Below, one piece after another: positions 37,200 through 47,725 of a DNA stretch of 64,000 bases. Source of the stretch: Dipteris shenzhenensis (lineage: Eukaryota; Polypodiophyta; Polypodiopsida; Gleicheniales); assembly GCA_047967505.1 (NCBI GenBank), contig CM106540.1; one strand, given 5' to 3'. The notes beneath the pieces were generated by a model. That model was not told where the DNA came from and searched no databases. It saw only the letters and a program-made list of their open reading frames with translations. The position numbers were made by a program, and so were the translations under genes. Numbering within the stretch: position 1 is the first letter of the stretch; each line of letters begins with the position of its first letter.

Positions 37200-38165
37200 G
37201 ATGAGGAGATGGTTCACATGCCTATATACATCTAACTTCTAAGCAAAATGGATTAGCATTCAGGAAAATAGAGTTATTGCAAAATTAATGCATTGCATGC
37301 TTAATAAAACAAAAATTTCAAGGTCACATTGGATACAAACTTGTGAAACAGTTGTGTAGTTGATGAATAGAAGCCCTAATACTATATTGCAAAACGTGGT
37401 ACTAGAAGAGGCATTCATAGAAATTAAGTCTCAATTAAGTATTTAAGAGTATTCGGCTCTCTAGCTTATGCAAATATTCCAAATGAATTGCGGAACAAAC
37501 TGATGTCAAATCCCTTAAATGTGTTTTAATAGGATACTTAAAAGAATCCAAAGAATATCTATTGTATGATCTAATCAAAGCAACCTCTAGAGTCTCTAGA
37601 GCTGCCATTGTTGATGAAAATTCATCATATATTGATTAACCTACATTAGTCGTGGCACATATTGCACCATCAACTTTGGTATTTCAAAGAGTTACCTTAC
37701 TCGCATAATCAGACACCCCTAGTGCCTTCACAATGCAAAGGCAAGAAAAAGATGCAAGAAATTGTAAACATCGCAACTACGATGGTCATCAATTTTATGC
37801 TATGAAGTTCCACTACAAATGTAAGAAAGTATTCCTATAAAAGGGAACAACCAAAAGGTGGACCTACATGAACTGAATTTTCCTTCAAGAAAAAGTTATA
37901 GAAATTGATGTACCTACATGTTCCAAAGAAGCAACTCAAGTACTTGAATAGAAACATGCCGTGGATGAACAATAGAATGCCTTCATCCAAAACCAAATTT
38001 GGACTTTATTAGATCCTTTAGTAGGGAAGAAGCATGTTGTAAATTTGAATAAAGATGGACCAGGTACAATTTGCTAGTACAAATTTGTACTTGCTACCAA
38101 AGGTTATGCACAAGAATATGCCATAGACATGAGGAAAGCTTTGCAATAGTATTAAGAATGACAAC
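37200..38165 (+). mobile_element. Heavily decayed Copia relic (integrase C-terminus to start of reverse transcriptase)
   Basis: With several shifts the plus strand reads: a TSKQNGLAFRK-like segment (37225-37260; families have TPQQNG..ERKN), LMHCMLNKTK, LMNRSPNTILQN (about 37360), RVFGSLAYANIP-like (about 37445), KCVLIGYLKESKEYLLYD (about 37520-37575), then QNQIWTLLDPLVGKKHVV and YKFVLATKGYAQEYAIDM (37985-38130). This order is Copia. No LTRs were found and decay is advanced. Confidence 0.75.
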
Positions 38166-38514
38166 TCTGAAAATGTTATTGTTCTAACATCACAATTTTC
38201 ATCCACTGTCCATGCTCTCCACATATGGAATCAGCCTTATGTGGGATGCTACTATTGCTCTACTGTTAATCATGATTGTACTCTTCTATGTGTGTGCTAC
38301 AGGGATGCCATGCTGCACCCAAATCCAATCACTGGTTGGCCCACTTGAAGGACCGTTTAGAGCTATGCATCTTGCTATCTAACAACCTACAAGTCGGCAT
38401 TCTATGCCACACTGCCCACCAATGTTTGCCATAAATGGGACAACGTCTAACTAAATGAACCCTACCTTGCTGATCTATCTTGCCACATGATCCTGAAGAA
38501 GTTGCATGCAGCAT

Positions 38515-38820
38515 TCTAGTCTCAAATTTGAACCGAGCTCAAGTTTGGAGCTCAAGTTTGATTTCAGACTTGCAAATAACTTGGAGCAATGGAAGCTAAA
38601 CTTGTGAAAGGAAGAGAAAGTTTTAGCCTAAGATACTAGCTTTCATTGGCTCCCATTATGCCGGTGATGGAAAATCTAGTCTCAAATTTGAACCAAGATC
38701 AATTTTGATTACGGACTTGCAAATAACTTGGAGCAATGGAAGCCGAATTTGTGAAAGGAAGAGAAAGTTTGAGCCTGATATACTAGCTTTCACTGGCTCC
38801 CATTGTGCTGGTGATGGAAA
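38515..38820. repeat. Two-copy tandem duplication, 160-bp unit
   Basis: 'tctagtctcaaatttgaacc' at 38515 and 38675. The blocks 'acttgcaaataacttggagc' and 'gtgatggaaaa' recur in order. The second copy carries a small deletion. Confidence 0.93.
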
Positions 38821-39041
38821 AGGAAAAAAGAGGTACGTGACCTTCCAAAACGTAGGCTGAGCAGGAAAAGAGACAAGCAGAGTAAGTATCGGTACAAAGA
38901 ACACAAACAGGTCCCTCTAGCCACTTAGACCGAGCTCACCATCATTAACATCATAGATATGCAAGCTAACCAACAACATGATCAAAAAGATCTCCGCCAT
39001 GAAGATAATCGATTAGAAATTCATACACAGCAACAGAGCAA

Positions 39042-39262
39042 GGATGCTACACGTACACCTATGACAAAAGACAATTACCTAGCATGGCAGGTCTAGTAGT
39101 AATCATCCCTCAATCATCCTAACAACATATATTAAATGAATAATTAATCTAAAGATAACGGATGCTACACATACACCTATGACAAAAGACAATTACCTAG
39201 CATGGCAGGTCTAGTAGTAATCATCCTAACAACATATATTAAATGAATAATTTAAAGATAAC
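39042..39262. repeat. Two-copy tandem duplication, 118-bp unit
   Basis: 'ggatgctacac.tacacctat' at 39042 and 39160, nearly identical thereafter. Confidence 0.95.
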
Positions 39263-41815
39263 ACAACTGAAAGATAGCATCAAAGAATCACAGATGAAGC
39301 TAATAGAGACAGTGAAGCTTCCATGCCATTATAAAAAACGAATCACCTCGGACATACATTCTGCCATATCCATCTCACTCCCCATAATAGTCGAATCCCT
39401 TTCTTTCAAAGTATAGATGCTTGGAATCCACACACACAATTTCACACCAGTATGATTGAAACACACAGATACAAATCCATTGCACGCATGCGGCCTTTAA
39501 TATAGAAATGACAATGTGACAGAAGCTAGCATAAGGTCAAACAAATCATTCTTCTAGTCGCTTCCACAACTGACTACATTCCCTTGTATCAAGTAAATAC
39601 CAGAACTTTTGACATGATCCACAACAGGCAACACACAATTATCATGTCCATTGGAAGGCCCTCTTTCTTTACCCTTCGAAACCGAAATGCAACAATAGAA
39701 AGTTGCATGTCTGAATCTATCGGGCCAAACAAAAAGCGTTCAAATAGCAAGCAAGGAAAACCACGAACCTGGCCCAATCGCCTAAGAAAGAGTCCCCCCC
39801 CAAAGAACTGGAATCTAGAAAATCCAGATAGAATTTGTCCTACTAGCACAGAAGAATTCAACAGCCGAGATTGGAGGAGGAAGGGTAACATGTCCACATT
39901 TCCTGCGAGCCAAAAAACCTTGACACAAAATAGAACCCGGCAGAATCACACACCATCAGGAACCAATCCACTAAAACGACACATGCCAGATGGAGCCACG
40001 GAGGGTAGGGAGACACAGAGAGAATCAAGGGTAAACACTAACCACCATTAACCCTACAATGTCTTAACCAAACCGTTAACCATAACCCTTACTATAGTTT
40101 CCCCGCTAACTGGTTCAAATTGACCAACTACTCCCAAATGTCCATTTTTCCAACCATGTCCCTAAAATCCACCCTGTTCCTATGACCCTTTGCAGGACCA
40201 AAAATAGTCCAAAATTAATGAAATACATGTTCTAGTTGGTGATGTCATGAACAATACTCCCCTTGCATAGCATTTCTTCTTCTTGTGCTATTGTATAGGA
40301 AGATCTCTTCCCACCAACTACTTGCTTACTATAGTAACATAAATCTACTCCATACTAGTATCATAAATTTATGTTGGTCTATGACTATCATGCTCCATTA
40401 TAGAGCCTCTTTTTTTTCTAATCGTGATTTTCTCCATTGGTTGCCTTTGCATTTTAGGTGTCTAAAGCTTAGCCTCTTGTATGAATTATGGGCAACATCA
40501 CTAGTCTCTTTGTTGATGTAGTGCTAGAATCTTTTATTAGAATGATTTCCCTAAGCAAGTCCGATTCTTATACATTTCCTTGCTATATAGGCATTGTAGT
40601 GTGCACCTTGCAGCATAAGCATTACCAAGTATAGTAGCCTCATGTAAGTAGATGCTTAGTATATATATGAGTATCCCTTATTCTTGAGTGCTTAGTCTCC
40701 AACAATATCACAATTGGAAAGAATTCAATATCCTTCCTCTATCCTTCTGTTGTTGCATGAGTGAACCCCTCCCCTTTGGAAAACCCTTATATCCCACCAT
40801 GCCAACCATGTCTCAAGGGTAAGTAGCTCAATATCCTTAGAAGATATGCAAAAGTGTTAACCACTTCTTTGAGCCTCTTTATAGATCTTTCGAATAGCAT
40901 CTACTATTGCTCTCTTCTATCTCTATAGAGCTACTGCATACATCTCTTTAAAATCCTCCATGTGGCTCTTGACCTTATAGAGGTATGTCCAATAAAAATT
41001 GTAAAGTTGTATATTACATCTGCCTCTTCACATATTACATGGTGAAAGAAAGGGTGGAGATGCCTCCCAAAAGGCCATGATATCCTCGCTAGGTGGGAGA
41101 TGTTTCCTCCCTTTGCTTTTGTTCCTACAATATGAATAGAATGCCTACCCAAAACACTTACTCTAGCCTTCCTACCAAAATTTTCCAGGTTGTGGCTCAT
41201 AGGGAGGCATTCCCTCCCATTTCCCGCCCCCTTATAAAGTGCACAAAATGCTTAGTCATAGCATTTTCTCTAGCCTTTCTAGCAAGATCATCCATGGACA
41301 TAATTTTAAAAGCAAAAAAAGAGAGAAGAAATGCCATCCACAAGCCATGATATCATAATGTATTGGGGAGAGATTCTTCCTTGTTTCTAGGGCTCACAAG
41401 GGAGGGTGGCATGGATGGAGAATCGAAGGCAAGGTGAAATGATTACTCTGGAGATATACTACAATGGATGCCGCAATGTGTGTTATGCTTAGCTGTGCTA
41501 CTTTAGTTAAATTTCAAGATGCCATCTCTGCTCAATCGCCTTGGCTGCTGCTTAACCTACCATGGGCTTAGTACTTGTGCTAGATTTAGGTTGAGTGATA
41601 ATCCAGTTTTATAGTATACAACTAATAAGAGTTGCATACAACAACCTAGAATGCCTGCACTTTGGCACTACAACAAGCATTCATGCATTTCAAGCAAACA
41701 CCTATTTCATTAATTTTGGACTCGTGCACTGTCCAAATTCATTTTTGGGATAATTTTGGATAAAACATTAAAAAAAAAGAGGCTCTTATAAAACCAAACA
41801 TTGAGTCAAAAAGGA
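39263..41815. other. No recognisable gene
   Basis: A 155-codon plus frame at 39584-40051 is unrecognised, lysine/asparagine-rich and has no support. Nothing else notable. Confidence 0.4.
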
Positions 41816-41825
41816 AGATTTTAAA

Positions 41826-42025
41826 AAATCAAATTAGAAAAAATGACGTGAGATGTTATTAAAACTAGAGTACATTAAAAATAGAGGACATCACATTGTT
41901 AAAAGAGACAAAAAGTAAGATAAAATCAAATTAGAAAAAATGGCGTGACATGTTATTAAAACTAGAGTACATTTCAAAAAGAGCACATCAAGAGTACATT
42001 TCAAAAAGAGCACATCACATTTGTA
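41826..42025. repeat. Diverged tandem units of about 96 bp
   Basis: 'aaatcaaattagaaaaaatg.cgtga.atgttattaaaactagagtac' occurs at 41828 and 41924. A shorter AGAGTACATTTCAAAAAGAGCAC unit is repeated after it. Confidence 0.8.
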
Positions 42026-42091
42026 CAAGAAGTAGATCATATAACTCAAAGCCATATGGTGTCAAAAACACCTTAATACAGTCTCTCTTAT

Positions 42092-42335
42092 CTTCTTAAT
42101 CACCCAAAGTCTAGAAGATCTCATCATTGGTCTCTCTTATCTTCTCAATAACCTAATCTTTCACTGCCTCCACAGCTGTATAAACATAATTACATGCAAA
42201 GAAGAAATTGCTTCTTCTTAATCACCCAAAGTCTAGAAGATCTCATCATTGGTCTCTCTTATCTTCTCAATAACCCAATCTTTCACTGCCTCCACAGCTG
42301 TATCCTCAACATAATTACATGCAAAGAAGAAATTT
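42092..42335. repeat. Two-copy tandem duplication, 122-bp unit, covering the 3' end of a coding frame
   Basis: 'cttcttaatcacccaaagtc' at 42092 and 42214. The right copy carries the C-terminal codons of the frame at 42233-42685; the left copy is a detached duplicate of them. Confidence 0.93.
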
Positions 42336-42685
42336 AAGCAATCACAAATTGTTTCTTTATAATTTCTCTGTGAGGCTCTTATTGTTCTCTCAGCATCCGC
42401 ATCAAATCGCCCATGATGAGAGTTGCGATAACAAAGGTTACTTAAGAAGTCTAAGAGATCTTGTCGTGCTTTTATCATACGTCTTAAAAGTCTTTCACTC
42501 TCTGCTATCTTGAGAGTCTCCTCCCTCTCTGTGTGCCTTTGTGCATCAAATTCCTCTCTCTCCATGTGTGTCAAAGGAGAACCTTGTCGAATTCTGGCCT
42601 CTGTCTATGCTCCTTGGTCAGCAATCCATTCTTTGAGACTGTTAATTCCGAACTCCACGTCTTCGACAATACCAAGGACATCCAT
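42233..42685 (-). pseudogene. Small charged helical protein gene, one in-frame stop
   Basis: 150 codons from ATG 42685 (MDVLGIVEDVEFGINSLKEW) to the stop at 42233, interrupted only by TAG at 42607-42605. The body is highly charged (MEREEFDAQRHTEREET, then SERLLRRMIKARQDLLDFLS) and ends YVEDTAVEAVKDWVIEKIRE. Unrecognised; predicted helical. It lies about 1.2 kb downstream of the MULE gene on the same strand and may be an accessory gene of the same element. The in-frame TAG would be CAG (glutamine) by a single change. Confidence 0.45.
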
Positions 42686-42717
42686 GGGTGGGGAGATGAT
42701 AAAGAAAGGGAGATGGA

Positions 42718-43680
42718 CTATGACGGAAGAAAGAAGAGAGTGTTTGTGGAAGGACTAGGATGGAAGAATACAAGTTAATGAGAAGCACTAGGATGGATGA
42801 AAGAAGAGAGTGTTTGTGGAAGAACTAGGATAGAAGAATACAAGTTATCAGGATGGATGAAAGAAGAGAGTGTTTGTGGAAGGACTACGATAGAAGAATA
42901 CAAGTTACTGAAAAGGACTAGGATGTAAGAAATAAGAGAGTGTTTGTGGATGGACTAGGATGGAAGAATACAAGTGCACTAAGGCACGATGTGTTCACTA
43001 TGATAAGGATAAGGGTTGGAATAAAGTGAGAGAAGCATTGGTAATGCTCTACTTTAAGTGAGTGGAGATTGTCCAATTGAATAAAATTTTGCAGAGCATT
43101 GGGAATACTATACTTTAAGTGAGTGGAACATTGCGAATTGATACTTGCGAGTGAAATATATTACAAGTGTGAGAGAGAGAGAGCGATAAGACAAATACAA
43201 GTTAATTAGAAGGACTAGGATGTAAGAAATAAGAGAGTGTCTTGAAGGGATAGAAAGTGAGGGAAGATGTAAAGTGAAAGACGAATACAAGTTAATCAGA
43301 AGGACTAGGATGTAAGAAATAAGAGAGCATTTGTGGAAGGACTAGGATGGAAGAATACAGGTGCACTAAGGCACGATGTGTTCGCTATGATAAGGATAAG
43401 GGTTGGAATAAAGTGAGAGAAGCATTGGGAATGCTCTACTTTAAGTGAGTGGAGACTAAGATGGAAGAATACAAGTGCACTAAGGCATGATGTGTTCGCT
43501 ATGATAAGGATAAGGGTTGGAATAAAGTGAGAGAAGCAATAAAGTGAGAGAAGCATTGGGAATGCTCTACTTTAAGTGAGTGGAGACTATCCAACTGAAT
43601 AACATTTTGCAGAGCAATGGGAATGCTATACTTTAAGTGAGTGGAGCATTGGGAATTGATACTTGCGAGTGAAATATATT
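42718..43680. repeat. Complex minisatellite array downstream of the MULE gene
   Basis: A unit of about 65 bp ('gaaagaagagagtgtttgtggaagga' ... 'agaatacaagtt') repeats about five times to about 43350. It is interleaved with a longer unit ('gcactaaggcacgatgtgtt' ... 'ctactttaagtgagtgga') at about 42976, 43361 and 43476. Confidence 0.85.
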
Positions 43681-43713
43681 ACAAATATTACATCATCACA
43701 TATTCATATCAAA

Positions 43714-43788
43714 ATTCTCATCACACAAGGATTTATTTCCAAATAATCACATCATCACACATTCATATCATAAAATTGTGTGCATGAA
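43714..43788. repeat. 75-bp direct repeat, left copy
   Basis: Matches 54694-54768 in the same orientation with one visible mismatch. Each copy lies just outside one arm of the inverted-repeat pair described at 43844 and 54641. Confidence 0.93.
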
Positions 43789-43843
43789 GAAATATATTAC
43801 ATCATCACATATTCATATCAAAATTCTTATGGGGAAAATTTTC

Positions 43844-43880
43844 TTGTGAGCTTTTTAAATGCGAGCTTTTTTTGAAATTT
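43844..43880. repeat. Candidate left inverted end
   Basis: TTGTGAGCTTTTT, five bases, CGAGCTTTTTTT. The reverse complement of 54641-54679 has the same two blocks with a four-base spacer. It lies 2 bp from the stop codon of the MULE gene, unusually close for an element end. Confidence 0.5.
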
Positions 43881-43881
43881 A

Positions 43882-46165
43882 TCAAAGTTTTGGTTCTTCA
43901 TACATTGGTGTCCCTGCAACTATTTCATGCACCATTTGTGCAACTTGTGCTGGTGAAGGTGTACTCCTTGAGGCCACTCTTTGCATCAAGGCTTCCAAGT
44001 TAGGACCATCCCCAACATGCCTTCCAATCATATATGCATATTGTTTGGCACTTTGTAATAGGGCATTTGCCATGTCCGAGATGCAACAATCATATAATTG
44101 TATCTTTGTCTTAAACCCTTCTCCTACTAGCCAACTACCATGCATGCTCTTAGCTAGATTTGACCTTGGAGTGTGTGCCTCCTCCAAGGAACTCTTTGTT
44201 ACCTGTGGTAAAAAGGGAGGTAATTAGATTGGCTTATTACATTTATTTAGCTTACTACATTTATCTACAAAATACATACCGCGCTCATGAGATTCCCCCA
44301 ATGGGCAATCTGCACATCCCACCAACTAAACCATATGTCCATTGAAGGAATGTCGGCCTCACGGACATGTCCTACATGCCACCACTTCCGAACGAGCTTT
44401 GCTTGGTTGGTAGCTTCTTGCTTTGTCTTACATAATCTCCAATTCTCACACATGGTGATATGCTCATTCCTCATATCCTCTTTGATGAATTTACTTGTGT
44501 GCTTATGCAAGCTTTGTTCCCAATGGAAGAGACATGAGTGCTCTCTCCCAACAATTATGTTGTTTGGACCCCCATTGAAAATAGTTCCAATAGCTATCCA
44601 ATTTGCTCCAGCTTCATCAGACATGAAACCATGAAAATCTGCAGGGGGATACCCACATTCTTTCATTGTGGCATTCAACATCTCCCAAAATAGGATTTGG
44701 CTTGCAGCATCTTCATCTTTCATCTCACATGTGGCGATGGTCATTAATTCCTGCACACTGGTAGACAAAGCCAACATTATTAAATATTATACCACAACTC
44801 TCTTGATGATAGCAACATGGATACATAAGGATGGAGGGAAGTTATACCTAGGATCATAAACATGACATGCCATTGTGCTCCACCCAATCACTCGATGGGT
44901 GTGATCAAATTGTACCCATGAATTCCTCAAATCACCATTTCCTCCTCTTCTCATGCGATTGACAAGATCCACACCAGATGCTGGACCATTGGTTGACATT
45001 TTAAAAACAAAACATTTTTCATCTGGCAAGCCTTGCCCTGGAAAACGACTTCCATGGAAGAATGAATACATAGACCTTTTCTTTAGTAAAAGAAGGCTAT
45101 CATAACCTTCCCCAACAGGTAACCCTGCCTTCTTCTCTTGTGCAACAATCCGTTTGAACCTGTAACATCACAAGTCAACTATTTAGAAGGTCTTTATACC
45201 ATTCTAAAGTTAAGTAAACTAAAAATCACTTAGCTACAAACAAACATACCGTTGATTCTCAACTAGTGGTACCAGTTGCTCAAGAAAGTTGGTCAACTCT
45301 ATATCTCCCACACTTGCCCCTTCATTATTGTCTCCTCTCATCAATGATGAATTCAAGAGCTCTTTGGCAACACTCATTTGAGCTTTGCATGGTCCAGCAT
45401 TTTTATCCACCTTCAAAACATCTGCAAGAAGCTTCTTTGTTTTCTCTATCATTGCCTTAGATGTTCCTGGCTGCACGGGGTGCTGATGTTCACCAACATG
45501 GACCATCAATCTAGTCATTGTTTCATCAAATGGCATTACATAATATACTATGCAATTACAAGTATCAATGCAATAAGCAAGCTTACGACAATAGTGACAA
45601 ACAATCTTGTTCCTCTCCTCTTCAGTCAAGAGTCCAAGAGCAATCTTCTTTTGTAGGTAGCCTCTAAAAAAGGATGTGTTAAACTTCTTATTGTTTGCAA
45701 AATAAGGGCAAGTAATTCTATGGCATTCTAATGAGCCAACACAGTAGCTAACGTTACTATACATGAGATAGCCATGTTGGTGGTTGATGGTTTAGTCCAT
45801 ATGTGGCCATCAAATTTTTGCTCCATGACATTCATGCCATTGATGTTTCCAAAAGTTGGAGGAAATTCCAATAGCATACTTCCATTATTGTATACCCTTG
45901 GTAATTCAGTGACTTGCTTCCTTTGCTTTATATTTGCAATCCCCGTTTTGAGTATATTGGCTTGCTTGTTCTCCATGATCCAAGGTATGATGCTTTTGCT
46001 AATCTGACATTCATCTTTTGAATGGTCCTCATTTGAGCCTTCAAGGTCAATGTGTGAAGTCTGCATCATCTCAATGTCAACATCAGTCCTCGACTTATAA
46101 GAATTGTGGTACATACCAGGCTTCTCAATGGGATTTAACTCTTCAAGAATTGGAAAATTTTACTT
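43882..46165 (-). pseudogene. MULE-type transposase with GCM/WRKY-like zinc finger, four exons, one frameshift
   Basis: Exons (minus): about 46165-45250, 45159-44848, 44757-44280, 44202-43882. All three introns are GT-AG and the phases agree. Exon 1 carries a zinc-binding segment: CHRITCPYF, VCHYCRKLAYC, then IVYYVM and TRLMVHVGEHQHPV, which resembles the DNA-binding finger of MULE/WRKY-GCM proteins. The DDE core follows: QFDHTHRVIG, FHGFMSDEAGANWIAI and the CxxH pair in SCLFHWEQSL. The C-terminus reads HTPRSNLAKSMHGSWLVGEG. The transposase would cut and paste the element. One single-base shift near 45775 joins two frames; otherwise the reading is intact. The true 5' end is uncertain because the frame opens after a stop near 46165. 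Confidence 0.7.
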
Positions 46166-46229
46166 GAATTATTTGCCAATTTTGGATCAGAACCTTGTAC
46201 TACCAAAGGATTAGATTTGTGGAAGGCTA

Positions 46230-46790
46230 GGGAAAGCCTCAAACCTTATATCATATGCACGGAATTTACAAGGAAGACATGAACTTTAATTAGTAGAGAC
46301 TCAATTTGGTTTTCAGTCATTTGGAAGGACTTTTGCTTTAGAGGATGCATCTCTTAAATGGGCCATGAGGTTGAACAAAAAAGGGATCATAGAGTGGAAA
46401 GATCTGTGGGATAGATAGACATAGGCTTAAGTCAAGGATAGACAATTGCAAAGGATCTAGAAGCTAAATAATAAAGGAGAGGAAAAATCTATGTGACAAA
46501 GATGCACTCAGTTGTGGATGGGGGGAAAGCTTTAGCATGCACTACGTGAATTTAGGTGGATGGGCCGAAGGAATATACAAACTATCCCCATTTTTGTAGG
46601 CAACAAGAGGATTTAGCAGACCATTTAAACAAACAATGGTTTAGGAGAGACACTGCTAAAATATGGTATGCCAAGTTTGATAGATTATGGAAAAAAGATA
46701 TCCCTAAAAAGTCTTGCGCAGACTCTAGGGGACTGCTGAGCCGCCCCTGCAAATATGCCGCTTTCGAGGCAATGGGAAGCTAGTTCCATT
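46230..46790 (+). mobile_element. Probable LINE relic (C-terminal region with zf-RVT-like segment)
   Basis: Plus-strand frames read ASLKWAMRLNKKGIIEWKD and then AKIWYAKFDRLWKKDIPKK. This resembles the 'W..K..WK..IP.K' reverse-transcriptase zinc-binding region at the C-terminus of plant LINE proteins. Short and degenerate; by-eye call. Confidence 0.35.
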
Positions 46791-47725
46791 TCTTTGCTCC
46801 AATTTTGTTGATGTTGCAACTTCGTGCCTATAACAGTTTGCTGGCTCTTGTTTCTTCCCAGTCTTGTACAATGGTCCCGTTCATCAACTAGAGATCTTGT
46901 CTTGAGGATCTTGTCCTCATTCTACTGGTGCTAAAGTTTACCTAGTATGCATAATCATTTACAGCTTACTTGTGTGAAATCAGCTTATACTTTACCTAGC
47001 ATAAATCAGCTTACTTGTGTGAAATAGCTCTGGTAGCTTGCCTTGTTACAAAGAACTACCTATAAGCTACTCTGAAAAATCAAATGGGCACACAGGGAAT
47101 CTTGGCTTATTAGTGAGCCGATTTTGGTAGAGCTGTCCGAACACTCTAATGCATTTACTGAACAGGGGAGCTCTCGGTGTGAAGTCCTCCTCCTGGTCCA
47201 AGCTTCCATGGATGTTAGCTAAAAGTTTATGCTTCTTTCCTTACTCAGAGGGAATATGTGGTTGAGAAGGCACTTGAGGCAGTAATTTCATCTGCCTTTT
47301 TCATGTCTTCTGCTTAGATGGAGAGCTTAGTTGGATTGAGAGCTCTGTTGTTGTTATCTTTCATGAGCAGGATATCAAATATGGAGAGCTTAGTTGGAGC
47401 TTACCATTGATTGATCGGTCATGGAAGGAATTGATAGCTCAATCTAAGAGGTAGAGTTTGATTTTACTTTTCCGCTTCCTATTATTGAATTAGGATTAGC
47501 ATTCATTTAAAGATATTGGTATCGAGGACTTCTTTCAAGGAATTGATATGTATCTCAATTGTCTTAAGGTTTTGCATTGCAATGTCTCAAGGGTTACAAA
47601 TTTCACTATCTTAAGGATTTGAATCATTTATATATGCTTATGCATTTTATATTCTACTATCTTAAGGATTTGAAACATTTTGTATATACAGGTTTCATAG
47701 TAGTGAGCATTTTCATCTTGACAAG
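46791..47725. other. No recognisable gene; upstream region of the ParB-methyltransferase-like gene
   Basis: Non-coding. The leader probably ends with an AG near 47690 ('tttgtatatacag') before the ATG at 47726, suggesting a leader intron. Confidence 0.4.

Noticed and set aside
39584-40051. 155-codon plus-strand open frame
   Set aside because: No recognisable domain, no splice context, and an overlapping minus-strand frame of similar quality; probably chance.
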